Assembly: GCA_030141605.1 (NCBI GenBank)
Contig: JAQGDQ010000370.1
Location: 42,501 to 106,500, forward strand
Length of the DNA: 64,000 nt
Source: Tubiluchus corallicola
Taxonomy: Eukaryota > Priapulida > Priapulimorpha > Priapulimorphida > Tubiluchidae
Reading direction: 5' to 3'
In this document: positions 1 to 48,108 of the stretch, one piece after another
Layout: every line of letters begins with the position of its first letter
How positions within the stretch are numbered: the stretch's first letter is position 1
Notes under the pieces: generated by a model
The model's database searches: none
Told to the model about the DNA's origin: nothing
What the model saw: the letters and a program-made list of their open reading frames with translations, nothing else
Made by a program: the position numbers and the translations under genes

Positions 1-20602
<20,602 letters not shown>

Positions 20603-22595
20603 CTTATTAACATCTGTTTGTGAAAATTTTCACACATTCCACTGTAAGCATCCCCTCTATTTACTCAAGCTTTTTCGCGCTTCATTGCCTCCCGCTTTTC
20701 ACTTTTGTCTAAATCTCTGCTTTCAAGACGCACCAAATGAGCGTTGACAAACAGCTGTAAGGAACAGCGCGAGCAATTAAAGCTCTCTCAACCAAACTGT
20801 CTGGCACTGGCAGACTGCACTGGATGCAGTGACTACATGTTTACATTTCTCATATTTCTATTTGGCAGTAATTTGCAAGTCTTACAAAACTAATCACTTT
20901 TCTCAAAATAAATTATTTTGTTTATGTTTATTTTCAATAAAATTATCTTTTGATATCTATGTGCCAGGTTTCAACAGTCTCTCCATTAGTCCAGAGAATG
21001 TTAAAGAACCATAGCAAAGCATTAATTAAATTAATTATAAGAACAGTGAAAAAATAACAATAATAATGATAACAATAATTTGAATAATATATTCAAATAT
21101 ATATTAGGTATAATATATGCAAAGATAAGATATAATAATTCAAATTCATTTCCTTCTAGAGATTTTTCATTTAAATTTGTTATGTGACTTATGCCACACT
21201 TTTTTTACTTTTGTATTTTTATGTGTAGATTTGTGTCAAGCAGAGTTTCGAGAACTTACAGTGAGTTCCTTACAGAAGTTTCAAGTACTTGTAGAGCTTC
21301 AACAGCAATCCGTGCGAGTGTGTAACTGTGCATCACATTTGACAACTAAGTTGTGTTTCATATCGCTTTTGCTTAAATTAGGCAGCTGTGCTTGTGAAAA
21401 ACTAAATTTAATATCTTGAAAAACAATAATCTCGTGACTAACAAAAACAGGCTTTACTAAATTTAATAAACTATCAAATTTATTTATATTATATGAAAAC
21501 ATACTATTGTTTTTTCATCGTTACTGCTCTCTACAAAGGTAAAACGAGGCATGTAACTTGAGACAATTATTTCTAATTTAATCGCTAGCAATGTCTTATA
21601 ATGCTTCCAATAGCTTGGTGGTGAAAATAATTAGTAATTTTTTAGTAATTTAGTAATTAATTAGGTATATAATTGGGAGCACAATGTACCACATACACAA
21701 CTAGTAAAAGTAATAATTAGCAAAATTCAAACACTGCAGATCTTTAATTTTTCTTATGTAATTTATTACCATTTTTGCCAGATCGTAGATAATCCAATGC
21801 AGTAATTATGTACCAAATAACAAAGCCCCTGTTCATAAACTTTTCAGTTAAAGACATACGCATCCATGTTTCAGTATAAATAAACAAACAAACTAGCTAC
21901 AAACAACGAAAACACAATAATGAGAAGGTGCATACAGGAATTTGCTGTATTTAGAATTTCTTGTTACAGTTTAAAAATGATAAATTCCTGGCATAACTAT
22001 TGTTAAATATTACCTTAAAATTAGTAAACTTGAAATTTTGAGCAATTATACATAAAGTGAGTAATTTGATAATTCCTAAACAAAGTAATTACTAATCAGA
22101 CAAATGATAACAATTTTGCTAATTTTAGGTGTATTTTCGATGAAGATACATACAGCTAAAATGCTACTACAGTAATACATGTAGGAAACGAAGTTTTTTC
22201 TCAAGATCTGGACGACGAGTATAATACATTAGTTCCGTCTTGCTAAATTTAAAGCTGCCAAGTAAACCGTTGTCCAAACTAAAATGCACTGAGCTAAATG
22301 TCGCACTGTTTACAAGAAAGACCCAAAATTTGAAATCCTAACATGCCAGCAATTACTGATAAAATTAAATTTTCGACTAATAACACGATACTAAATTTCG
22401 TACTCCTGTGCACAACGGCAACGGAGCGTGCAAGCATGATCAGATACATCGTACAAGAAAATAAGGAGCAACAATAATTTACGAATGAGAATTACTAACA
22501 AACCTACATAAAAGAAACATACACTACAATTATAATAATGTTACAGAGGCACCTGTGTCGGGTCAGGTGTAGGGGGTGGTTGAGAATGTTCTTTA
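20603..22595. other. SMC5-SDHB spacer, nothing recognised
   Basis: Contains the SMC5 promoter by position. No TATA box, coding frame or repeat family is convincing. Short open frames at 20829-21014 and 21177-21502 lack similarity or splice support. Confidence 0.45.
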
Positions 22596-22612
22596 TCCCA
22601 CTTCTGACACCA
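22596..22612 (-). other. tRNA-Leu-type primer-binding site, orphan
   Basis: The minus strand reads TGGTGTCAGAAGTGGGA, complementary to the 3' end of metazoan tRNA-Leu (CCCACTTCTGACACCA). Such sites prime LTR retrotransposons. The same 17-mer sits in the miniature LTR element at 60119-60135. No LTR was found beside this one. Confidence 0.6.
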
Positions 22613-22614
22613 GT

Positions 22615-22691
22615 GGACTGAATTCGACCCAGGGGGTCGAACTGTTGGCATGGCTGTCTTGGAGTTCGACCCCCTGGGTCGAATTCAGTCC
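22615..22691. repeat. Perfect 29-bp hairpin
   Basis: Arms 22615-22643 and 22663-22691 are exact reverse complements (core AATTCGACCCAGGGGGTCGA) around a 19-nt loop. Each arm is itself partly palindromic (TCGACC...GGTCGA). It starts two bases after the orphan primer-binding site. Confidence 0.93.
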
Positions 22692-22858
22692 AATATTAAA
22701 TACACGCAGAGTCAATTAGAGCACTCCATGTTTACGAAACAAAAAGCTATGAGATACTTCCTAGAACATTTTTGTTTAAACTTCAAATGATTGCAAACTG
22801 AGCTGTTGTCAGTGTTAATGAAAAACATGTACAGTTAAATGCGACACTTTAATTTATA

Positions 22859-23357
22859 TAGGTTTTACATGTCAAATGTAGACCCGCGTTAACTCAAATG
22901 TAGATTTAGGTAATTCAAATGTGTCTTGGTGACTCAAATGTAGACTTAGGTAGTTCAAATGTGTTAACAATGGTTTTCAAGAAATCTTAAGAATTTTTGG
23001 TAAGTCAAATGTAGACACATGTCAAGTCAAATGTGACATTGGTATCTCAAATGTGGATAGGTGGTAAAGTTTAAGGATGTTAAATTTAATCTTCTTTAAT
23101 TTCAATTTAATAATTGCTCTTAAGTTAAATTACAACGTTATAGGCCTACTAATAGCTGCACTATCTTTGGTTTATCTTTTTCTAATTTGCACTTAAATAA
23201 CTTAATTACCGATTTATTCAAAGCATTGCATCTACATTTGACTTACGTAAGTCACATTTGAGTTACCAAAACACATTCGAAATTCCTATGTCTACACTTG
23301 ACTTACCTAAGCCACATTTGAACTTTCCTGTGTCTACATTTGACGTGTAAAACCTAT
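22859..23357. mobile_element. Family-E MITE, full-length copy
   Basis: GGTTTTACATGTCAAATGTA at the left end is mirrored by TACATTTGACGTGTAAAACC at the right end, flanked by TATA (TA or TATA duplication). Both halves hold repeated CAAATGTAGAC and CAAATGTG modules, so the element is largely self-complementary. A truncated relative lies at 56491-56836. Confidence 0.75.
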
Positions 23358-23507
23358 ACAAACTTTTTGCGAAAAATGTAAAGCCAAAACATGCAGTCAG
23401 TTCTAGATATCTTAAAAAAATAAGAAGTGAAAAATACCTTTGCAAACATCTCACAGCATTAATTGCAAAGACAAGTTCACATTTATGTGACATTTTTAGT
23501 GTGGGTG

Positions 23508-23888
23508 AGAATTCTCTACTAGAAACCAAACTGAATCGAATTTGTGACTTTCGAATTTGAATCGAACCGAATTTCAGTATTTTGAATCCAAATCGAATTC
23601 AAATTGAGTTTGAAAGATTTTCGAACCACTAGTAAAAATGGTCTTACAAATATCCTGCATATTTTTTTATTTGTCCGGCAGTAAAACTGCTATTAGTTTA
23701 TTAAAAATTTTGCACAGAAACTGCAGCTAAATTGTGCTAATTACTTGCTGTTTCAAACATTCTAATGACAAAGAACATATGTGGCTGAAATGCTGAATTA
23801 TTCGAACCTATAAGTTTAGGGTTCGAATCAAATTTGAAATAAAAAAGCTCGTTTAATTTGAACAATCAAAAACGATGCTCACCCCTAA
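23508..23888 (-). mobile_element. Family-F MITE, copy 1
   Basis: Ends GGGTGAGAATTCTC and GATGCTCACCCC bracket TTCGAA-rich sequence. It is the reverse of 62391-62735. Terminal GGGGTGAGCATC suggests a hAT-like element; the target duplication is unclear. Confidence 0.65.
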
Positions 23889-24174
23889 TTTATAGTAATT
23901 GGTAATAACAACATCGAAATCTGTTAAAACAAGCAATGACCATCACAGAACAAATTCGAATAACTTTCGCTACTATAGGCAGTAAAACAGCACATGTGAA
24001 AGAGACCACGCTGACCACAAATTCAGAAACGAGGGCCAAGCTAGAGTCAAAACTTTAAGTTGGTAAAATTGTCAACGTTTCATCAGCGTGCCGTGCTTCC
24101 TTAGGAAGTTTGTTCGTAACTACAGACTACAGGACTAACAGACTACAAGACTAACAAGGTTTCATCGCAGGTTA

Positions 24175-39632
<15,458 letters not shown>

Positions 39633-41295
39633 TTTTCCAATGTCAAAAGCGAGCTAAGCGACATCTAACCAATGTTAGTCGAGTTAGAAATATGGCCTTG
39701 ACAACAAAAGGTGCATTATCGCATATATTAATTCTCTTGAAAAATTAGAGGAAAAGGGTCAAGAACGCAAAAAACGAAATGTCCCAACCAATGTAAATTA
39801 AGGGAAACTCCCAAAAATTGACATTGAAAGACGACTATGACAGCCATTCCAGGGCAGTTGGATCTAAGTAATACATTTTTGTAACTTGTATTTCAAAAGT
39901 GGCTGCCACACAAAACATATGCTGATCAGGCAGTTATATTAACAGTTTCACTTAATAATTTATTACGAAAACGAAAGGCAAAGTACTTTTATTAATTTTC
40001 CTTCGTAAAAATCTGCTGTTAGACACCAGAAAGGAAGCAAGTGGCTTAAATAGTCCTATAAGCAAAAAACAGAATAGCCGCGGCATATCGTAGTCTTTAG
40101 CAGAATGATGAAAACTTGTTCATTTCGCCTGAAAATTATAAAAGTTTGCGCAGTGCTAGAACCCTCAAAATGATTAACTTTGGATGTCAGGTTACCTAAT
40201 CTATGAGGGTAATCAACAATCATCCAAAATGGCCGCTATTTTCAAGATGGCCGACAATATGGCTGTTGCCAGTTTTTTTAAAAGCTGTACCTTAATTGTT
40301 AGAACAGATTACATGACGATTTTAGCGTCTAATTATATGTTCTCAAGGACAAGGAATCCGCATGCGATGTTTAAAAATACATACGAGAGCACCTAATTTA
40401 GGATTTCAAGATGGCTGCCAAAATGGTTATGTGGTTATGTGGCCAATTTTGAATTAAAGTAACAAAAATGGATTACTTAGGTCTAATTACCCTGAAGTAG
40501 ATATCATAGTCGTTTTTAATATAAATTTTCTTTAAATTTCTTTTGACATAATCATGTAATTCGTGCAAAAACTTGGCGGCCGTATTGTTTTTTTGCGTTT
40601 TGAGCCTTTCCACTATGCTACGAGCTGGCAACACTTTTTCCGGATTCAGCGTAGTAAAATAGATAAAACTGGCTATGTCGACAGAAAGATACCTTTAAAA
40701 AATAATAGCGCCCCTGGAACTTTATAAAGGCACCTTTTCAGGATTTTCTTCTAGTTTAATGTGCTGCAGCTGATGGGTCGTCTACATTTAGTTTCAAATT
40801 ACACTGTGTCTGTATCTATATTATGTAGCTCTAACTTTTGCTATGCAGAAGAAATTCTGTTCTTTATCAGTTTGAGTGTGAGTTGTTGACTGTTCACCAG
40901 ATATCAATAAGTTGACAGCTTTAATTGACATGTTAATTAATTTACTTCTAGTATAAGTAAATTATACTTAAAGTTTATTTATAATTATAATTTATACTTA
41001 CTTAAATAGCCTGCTTAAATTTATTTAAAATTTTGTGTTCTTACAAAATCATATTTTATGCTACAACTACAAAGAAATAATAAAAAACACAAAACTTAAC
41101 TAGTTAAAATAATCACGAACGAAATTAAATTACACAAGTGTCATTCAGGAAATCAAACGAAAATGTAAATAAATTCGTAGTAAATTGAATATAGCCGCGT
41201 GGTTATGCGATCAATTCTTCACCAAATCCGCTTTGCGAAAATGAAAAGTGCATGTTCACGCTTATCTGAATAGCGAAAATTAGTGTATTGATAAA
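39633..41295. other. SDHB-PSMD3 divergent spacer with clustered ATGGC motifs
   Basis: The two genes point away from each other across 1.66 kb. No coding frame or transposon is recognised. At 40228-40432, five ATGGCC/ATGGCT motifs occur, two as CAAGATGGC, the YY1-type core. 40900-41050 is very AT-rich. Confidence 0.45.
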
Positions 41296-41374
41296 ATGGC
41301 AAAAGACACGGGTACAGACGTTGAGATGAAGGATGAGAGTGGAGCAAACAAACAAACACCAAATGATACAGAGG
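41296..41374 (+). CDS. PSMD3: PSMD3 exon 1
   Basis: ATG at 41296, 26 codons plus one base, donor G|GTAAAA. The donor is set by the phase of exon 2 (GAG G|AT GCA GAA CCG). Confidence 0.9.
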
Positions 41375-42381
41375 GTAAAATGTTAAGTCATTATACATGA
41401 CAATTTATAACACCTGCAAAAATTGTGAATGTAACGTAATGTCATGATTTAATGATATGCTTCAGAGAATATATCTAATGTATAACTAATACTATAGTAA
41501 ATATTCGTATTAGTACATGTTTTATCACAATTTGTTTAGGAAAAACGCCAAATCGCTTTGGAGAACATAAGTAAATTTAGAAATACAATGAGAGTGGCAC
41601 GCTCAGGGTTAGCGTCTCTAAACTATTCAACGGTGGAGATTAACTCAATGATAAGATATCAAGTGGCCTACTCATAAGTGATTAAGTGTAGATCACTATA
41701 GCAGGCAGTAGGCAACATGACACGTACCCCAGTTTGTTGCAATACGACAGACTTGCACGAGCCAGGCAATATAATATGATTTATTAGCACCTAAATAATG
41801 TTGAGCATTAACGTTATTATACTAAAGTAGTTCTGTAGCATATTTCTTTTCAGCGATCTTGAAAAGTGGGCAAAATAACTTCAGTAGTCTTTAAAACTTT
41901 TTAAGGAATTTTGTATAATTATGTAGACAAACCAGTAAAAAGCTGATTCTAATTGCCAGTCTTTAAATTTTTTATGAAACGAGCTGAACTCCATACTAAA
42001 CCTCAAATTGCTGAATGCATGATTCATGGTCGTTTGCTCGTCTCAGCCTTGCGGGACGCACAACGTACATAAAAATTGTTCATAAGATTTACGTGCAAGC
42101 GTTACTGTACACAAAGGTACATAAATGTTATAGTATGCACTGTACACTGATTTTTCTCCTCTCTGTTTCTCTCTTTCTCGCTCTCTTTATTTTTCCGTCT
42201 CTCTCTCTTTTTCTTTTTCTCTCTCACTTTATCTCTCTCTCTCTCTCTCTCTATCTCTCTCAATCTTTTTTCTCCCTCTCTCTCTCTGTCTTTCTTTCTC
42301 TCTCCTCTCTTGCCCCTCTCTGTCTCTCTCTCTCTCTGTCTTTCTTTCCCTCTCCTCTCTAGCCCCCCTCTCTCTCTCTCT

Positions 42382-42412
<31 letters not shown>

Positions 42413-42541
42413 TTCTTTCCCTCTCCTCTCTCGCCCCCTCTCTCTCTTTCTTTCCCCTCCTCTCTCGCCCCCTCTCTCTCTTTCTCTCCTCTCTCTTTCT
42501 CTCTCTCTCTCTCTTTCTTTCCCTCTCCTCTCTCACCCCCC

Positions 42542-42593
<52 letters not shown>

Positions 42594-45500
42594 TCTCCTC
42601 TCTCGCCCCCTCTCTCTCTCTCTCTCTTTCTTTCCCTCTCCTCTCTCGCCCCCCCCTCTCTCTCTTTCTTTCATAGTACCTTCGTGCTCCATTAGCTTGC
42701 AGTCTGCAGCGAAATCATTTTTTACTAGTTTTATCTATTTCTGATTGTCCATTGTGGGCTGACTTCTCATCCAAGTTCACTTCTGGTTGTAAAAAGTATG
42801 AAAGTGTAATTTTATAACATTCTGCGGAATTCAGTGATTTGTACGGGAAAAAAATGTACTGGTAAAAACATGTACTTATGTGAACTGGTCTGAAACGTTT
42901 GATTAACTATATGGGACCAGTCCTATGGAATAGACTAAGACACAATTCAAAATGTAGTCACTCCCTTTCAACTTTTAAAAAAACCGCCAGAAAAGAAATA
43001 TTTCAAAAGCATTAAGAGTAACGCAGTTTGATAATGGTAATCACCTGCATTTTTCCACAGCAATCTTAATAAAACGTGACTATGCTCAACAGGTTACTGA
43101 ACACTTTATAATCATGATCACAGTTTTTCTTAGTTCTCGCTTCATTTTATCTTTCATTCACTACTCCCCCCCCTCCCCCACACTCATGTATATATTATCA
43201 TTATTTCAATTATTAATCACTTCTTTAAGATTTCCACGTACAGTTTGGACTGTCAAGCTATGCTTTTAGGCTCAAACTGTATGCATCAAAATTATTCTGT
43301 AATGTAATTTGCACATGTATATGCTGCATAAGAATCTCTTTTTTAATTTCTGGATTATATTGCATTTATATTTATATTTACTTCAGTGAAACTATCTGTA
43401 TTTTTATTATAACTGTAAGATGCAGAGTAGAAATAAATAATAAATAAAGTTATAACTTATAAACTATATCATGCTGTGCTGGTATATACGGGTACATCCA
43501 CCCTACCCTAGCATATTGTACAAACGTGTACTTGTATTAGCTGGTCTGACTACTGTACTGGGCTGTACTCATATACAAGTATATCGACCCAACCTTAGTA
43601 AACAGCTGCACTATTCCACACCTGCAGATCTCAGTGCGGGAAAATAGTATTCTCCAAATACAACTGACTTAATGTTTATTGTCTACTATTAAGCGTATCA
43701 GCATTGCCGATTAACTGACACACTTTTAAGTAAGTATCAGTGAGTAATCAAAATTTCTATCAGTATCCATCCTCACAGTAGTTGCAAAACAGTGGTGTTA
43801 ACTTAATCAAGTTATTTTAATTTTACATACTATTAACAAATAATAGTCTTTCTATCTTTTATGTCATCCCATATATGAGCTTCATTCAGTACATCATTCC
43901 ATTTTAAGCACTAATGTTTTTTTATCACGATTCACTTTAAAATCTCAGATTATCTCCATTATTATTTTTTTCTGTCACTGTGTGGGACAATCTAACAAGC
44001 CCTGCTTTTTGATTGCCCGCAACACATTTACCTTCGTGTATAAGTGAACAGTGTTTGAGGCTTTTCTGCGCAGTATTTCTTATTTGTATTACATCCATTG
44101 TAGGCCCTTTCACTAGATATTGTATATGTAATCATTGTAAATGTGTAAGGTGAAATAAATGACTTATGACATTGAAATTTTCTGATAGTAACATCTCTCT
44201 GCTGTTGGCAGCCAATTCACTTTATAGTTTTAATTATCATAACATTTTATTTAGATGCAGAACCGAAAGTGAAAAAAGATCCGGATCTGTTAACAATAGA
44301 GGACGTGAGAGATCACTCCAAGTTCATCGAAAAAGCAGTACAAACCAAAGAGCCTCGTTATATCTTGCGAGTCCTTCGGAGTCTGGTTTCAACACGTCGT
44401 AGGCTGAATAACAATGTCTTGCGCCGTCTGATTGGTGGGTTCTTTCCCAGCAACGCCGAAATGAAGTCGACGCTGCTCGGGTTCCTGGAGGAACCAATGG
44501 ATTCTGGGGACAATCCGATTCTTCCTCTTCGTCCGAAGAGCGCCAGATCTCAGCCTCTTTTGCCCGAGCTTGAGGCCTATCTTCATCTGTTGGTCCTATT
44601 GCATTTACTCGATGGAGGCAAGTATGAACGTGCTGCGGCGTGTTCCGACCTGCTGATGGAAAAGATCGTTCCGCAGAATCGTCGCACGCTGGACGCGTTA
44701 GCCGCTAAGTGCTACTTCTACCACGCCAGGGCGTACGAACTCACGAATCAGTTAGATAAGATTCGCAGCTTCCTGCACGCTCGATTGCGCACCGCGACTC
44801 TGCGCCACGACGACGAGGGTACCACGGTCCTCCTGAATCTCCTGCTTCGAAATTACCTACATTACAACCTGTACGATCAAGCCGACAAGTTGGTGTCAAA
44901 ATCCACCTTTCCGGAGACTGCCAACAACAACGAATGGGCTAGGTATCTTTACTACATCGGGCGCATCAAGGCTATTCAGCTCGAATATTCCGAAGCCCAC
45001 AAGAACCTTCTACAAGCGACGCGTAAAGCGCCGACGACAAACGCGGCGGCCGGGTTCAAGCAGACGGTGCACAAATTAGCAATTACAGTCGAGTTACTAC
45101 TAGGAGATATCCCGGACAGGTCGTTGTTTAGACAACCGATGCTGCGTAAAGCATTAATTCCTTATTTTCAGCTAACGCAAGCCGTACGCGGCGGTAATTT
45201 GGGACGTTTCAATGAAGTCTTAGAAAATTTTGGTGCCAGATTTGAGGCAGACAACACCTATACCCTGATCATACGCCTGCGTCATAACGTTATAAAAACC
45301 GGTGTGCGCATGATTAACGTCTCCTACTCGCGCATTTCATTAGTGGACATTGCCCAGAAGTTGCAACTGGACAGTCCGGAAGACGGCGAATACATAATAG
45401 CCAAGGCCATCAGGGACAGTGTTATTGAAGCAACAATCAACCACGCTAAGGGGTACATGCAGTCCAAGGACAATATTGACATCTACAGCACTCGCGAACC

Positions 45501-45690
45501 GCAGGCGGCGTTTCATCAGCGCATAAACTTTTGCCTGGACATTCACAACCAGTCGGTGAAGGCCATGCGGTATCCTCCAAAGTCCTACAACAAGGATCTT
45601 GAAACCGCAGAAGAGAGACGCGAACGGGAGCAGCAAGACTTGGAGATGGCTAAAGAGCTTGCAGAAGAGGAGGATGATGATGCCTTTTAA
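41296..45690 (+). CDS. PSMD3: PSMD3, 26S proteasome regulatory subunit Rpn3 (complete)
   Basis: PSMD3/Rpn3 is a PCI-domain scaffold of the proteasome lid and binds the Sem1 and Rpn7 neighbours in the 19S particle. Exons 41296-41374 and 44255-45690 join G|AT (Asp27) to give 504 residues (human 534). The N-terminus [20 protein letters not shown] is acidic and variable. From about residue 36, [20 protein letters not shown] begins the conserved helical-repeat array. The PCI domain covers roughly 260-440, including [20 protein letters not shown] before it and [20 protein letters not shown] in its winged helix. The C-terminal [20 protein letters not shown] is charged and ends EEEDDDAF. All but the first 26 codons are in one exon. 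Confidence 0.97.
42157..42672. repeat. Long (CT)n microsatellite with higher-order units
   Basis: About 515 bp of CTCTCT interrupted by TTTCTTTCCCTCTCCTCTCT and CGCCCCC blocks that recur roughly every 50-75 bp. In PSMD3 intron 1. Confidence 0.97.
42895..43440 (+). mobile_element. LINE 3' end in PSMD3 intron
   Basis: The plus strand reads [20 protein letters not shown] and [15 protein letters not shown], the RT C-terminal GPxLWNxL motif. The 3' UTR has a hairpin with stem ACAGTTTG/CAAACTGT near 43238-43282. It ends in AAATAAATAATAAATAAA. Confidence 0.7.
43975..44117 (+). repeat. Dispersed repeat G, copy 2
   Basis: Shares TGTGGGACAATCTAACAAGC and GTAGGCCCTTTC with 12311-12450. It ends about 135 bp before PSMD3 exon 2. 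Confidence 0.6.
44255..45690 (+). CDS. PSMD3: PSMD3 exon 2 (most of the protein)
   Basis: Acceptor TTTATTTAG at 44246-44254, then an uninterrupted 478-codon frame to TAA at 45688. Clearly more GC-rich than its surroundings. Confidence 0.97.
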
Positions 45691-45739
45691 ACGGATGTAT
45701 ACATCTCCTAGCAAATTAATATGAAACTAATTATTATTA

Positions 45740-46779
45740 CAGTAGGCGCCAGTTAATAGAATCACTTTGGTGTACTACATTTAAACTCCAGAACATCAAA
45801 TATGTTTAATATGCAGCAATTGTCGTTTTATCTGTAATAATAAATTACAGCAATAAGTTTTCAATGAAAAACATAAGTTTGATAAAGGTAAATTACTAAA
45901 TTAGGCAACGTGCATTTTGTCAATAATTATACAAAAAAATAACAGCGAAATTGTTCTAATAGCATAAAGCAGTTGAATAGACATAATTAGACACTTACAT
46001 GTGGTCTCCCTGAGTTTTGGCACTTATAACTTGCAAAAAAACAATAGAAATCAACTACAACATTCACATCGTATCAATTGAATTGTCAGGTAATGTCTAC
46101 CTGGCTAACTACCTGGTCACATGACTGATGACAGTTAAAGGGGCAAGACCAAATTTAACAGGTAGGGAAACGTGTATGTGCATAACATTTGGGACCGAAG
46201 TGTTTTGATCCAATTAACTGTATGAACCTATTAACGCATGGGTGCAGTGTTACTGGTATAGAAGTACGAGTCATCAGCTTACTAAGCACTGCAAAGGTTT
46301 TTAATGAATTTTAGGAACCAAGTAATGCCTAAATTCCGTTGTGCAGTTAAAAAATAGAAAAAATATTTTAAAATATTAATTTATATAAGTGAATTAGCAA
46401 TAAATTAAAAAGTGTGCTTTTCTGAATCACACAAGTCTGTTTATTTGCAAAAATTACGAAAATTCCTTCAAAGTTGGCTGCTTCATTTTCTCACGAAGAA
46501 TTTGGCTCACAAAGTTCTCGTAATTATAAAAACGTTGAAAATCTGTTGCTGTGTGATGCACATATTCACGTAAAATGTTTAGCGCTTGGCGTGCTTCAGG
46601 CTCTTTGGAGTACATACAAATGTCTTATTTTAAGTAGGTGAAGGAAAAATATTGAGTCAATTATTCGGAGTTATTTGAGTCGATTACCGACAGTTTTTAT
46701 GTACGTTTGAACAGAAGCGGCCCGTACCATGCGTTTTTGAGTCAAGTAAGCGATTGAGTCTATTAAGCGGCGCCTACTG
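45740..46779. mobile_element. Tigger/pogo-like element, decayed
   Basis: CAGTAGGCGCCAGTTAATAG at the left end is mirrored by CTATTAAGCGGCGCCTACTG at the right end, with TA on each side (45738-45739, 46780-46781). The 1040-bp interior has no intact transposase. It begins 50 bp after the PSMD3 stop. Confidence 0.8.
45839..45844 (+). promoter_or_regulatory. Candidate PSMD3 poly(A) signal, inside the Tigger-like element
   Basis: The first AATAAA after the PSMD3 stop is here, 149 nt downstream and within the transposon. No AATAAA lies between the stop and the element. Confidence 0.4.
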
Positions 46780-47280
46780 TATTATACTTAATTTTTTACT
46801 ATTTAATTTCAATTTTACCCAGCTTACTTGCTGAGTACGTAATTATTAGGTTAGTTTTATAGCTAACCAAAGCTGTGCATGGGTAATTGTTACTTGCAGT
46901 GACAATAAATATAACATTTTGCTCGTGTTTTTACGTTAATTCTGCTTTTGTAAATTTCGGAATCGTTATTTTGTGGTTAATACTTTTTTCTAAGAATTGA
47001 GTCAGAAATGTACGAATTTACTGATAGTAATTCTAGTTTAAAGTGACATCTGGAAATTCCTTAAAGTTGGTCAGTCTGCTGTCCTAAAATTACGATAGTG
47101 ATAATAATGTGGCGACCGCATTGAAGCCGTGTCATCAAGGAGTAGAAATTGTTTTCGAACATCGTAAAATTTCGCTGTTTCGTGTTTCACTTTTAAAATT
47201 ACATCATTTAGGGTCTCTAGTATCTAAACTAATATTTAAATATAAGAAACAGCAGTTGTTATAGCTGATAAAATGAATTT
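46780..47280. other. Spacer, nothing recognised
   Basis: AT-rich sequence between the Tigger-like element and the RTE relic. Confidence 0.45.
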
Positions 47281-47715
47281 TCTTCTTCTTCCCAGCTTTT
47301 CCCTTCGGGGTCGCCGTTGTGAATGAGTCTTCTCCACGCATTCCTGTTGTTGACCATCTCTTCATTTATGTCTTCAATTCCCACATGATCTTCACCGACT
47401 CTTCTTTTCAGGTGTCCATACCATCGCAATCTTGCGACTGTTCCTCTGGTATTATTATTTCTAATTTTATCTCCACCACACCCATTTTCTTCTCTTCGGT
47501 CTTCTTTAGAGAAGCTGCTTCCAGCCCATAGATTAGAGCGGGTCTGACCAGTTCTTTGTGGACTTTCCCTTTAAGTCTCACCGACTCATTCATAAGGTTT
47601 TGGCGCAGTTTTTACAGGCGGATGCCCTTCCTGACCCTAACCCTCCCTATTTATCCGGGCTTGGGACCGGCACTGAGTTGGGCTGGCTTGCCCCCCCCCC
47701 CCAAGTGGCTAGGTT
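47281..47715 (-). mobile_element. RTE-like LINE 3' fragment, copy 3
   Basis: Reverse-strand relative of 3770-4290 with similar deletions: ALIYGLEAASLKKTEEKKMG then a jump to SQDCDGMDT. Shares the CCGGGCTTGGGACCGGCACT block and a G/C homopolymer. Confidence 0.75.
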
Positions 47716-48108
47716 TGCTGATAAAATGAATATGTTTTAGAAAAATATCAAGATAAGTCGTAGTATAAAAAAACCAACCTGTTTACCTATAATAAAGTTC
47801 TTTGGAATTACAACGCAGTGTTATTTGCTTGGTGCTTGTGAAGCAGTCGAGAGCCACGAAGTTCCAAATTCAGTAGACGGGGATTTCTTGTAATTGCTTT
47901 TGTGCGTTGTCACGGAACGGGACTCGAGTCTTCTTATACTGGGATAACTTTTTGCGCGGAAACACTCTTAGAAGTTCACGAGTTTGTCGCGATCGTAGAA
48001 CTTTTTTGGTAAGTGTAAATTGTTTCCTGAACAGTTAGGCCAGTAGCTTTTTTGAAACATCATAATTCTTTAAAATTTTTTCAAATTTGTTAACACATCA
48101 AGTAAATA

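Noticed and set aside
42102-42744. Arg/Glu-rich and Ser/Leu-rich frames over 140-196 codons
   Set aside because: CT/GA microsatellite. The same holds at 16670-16991 and 30292-30820.
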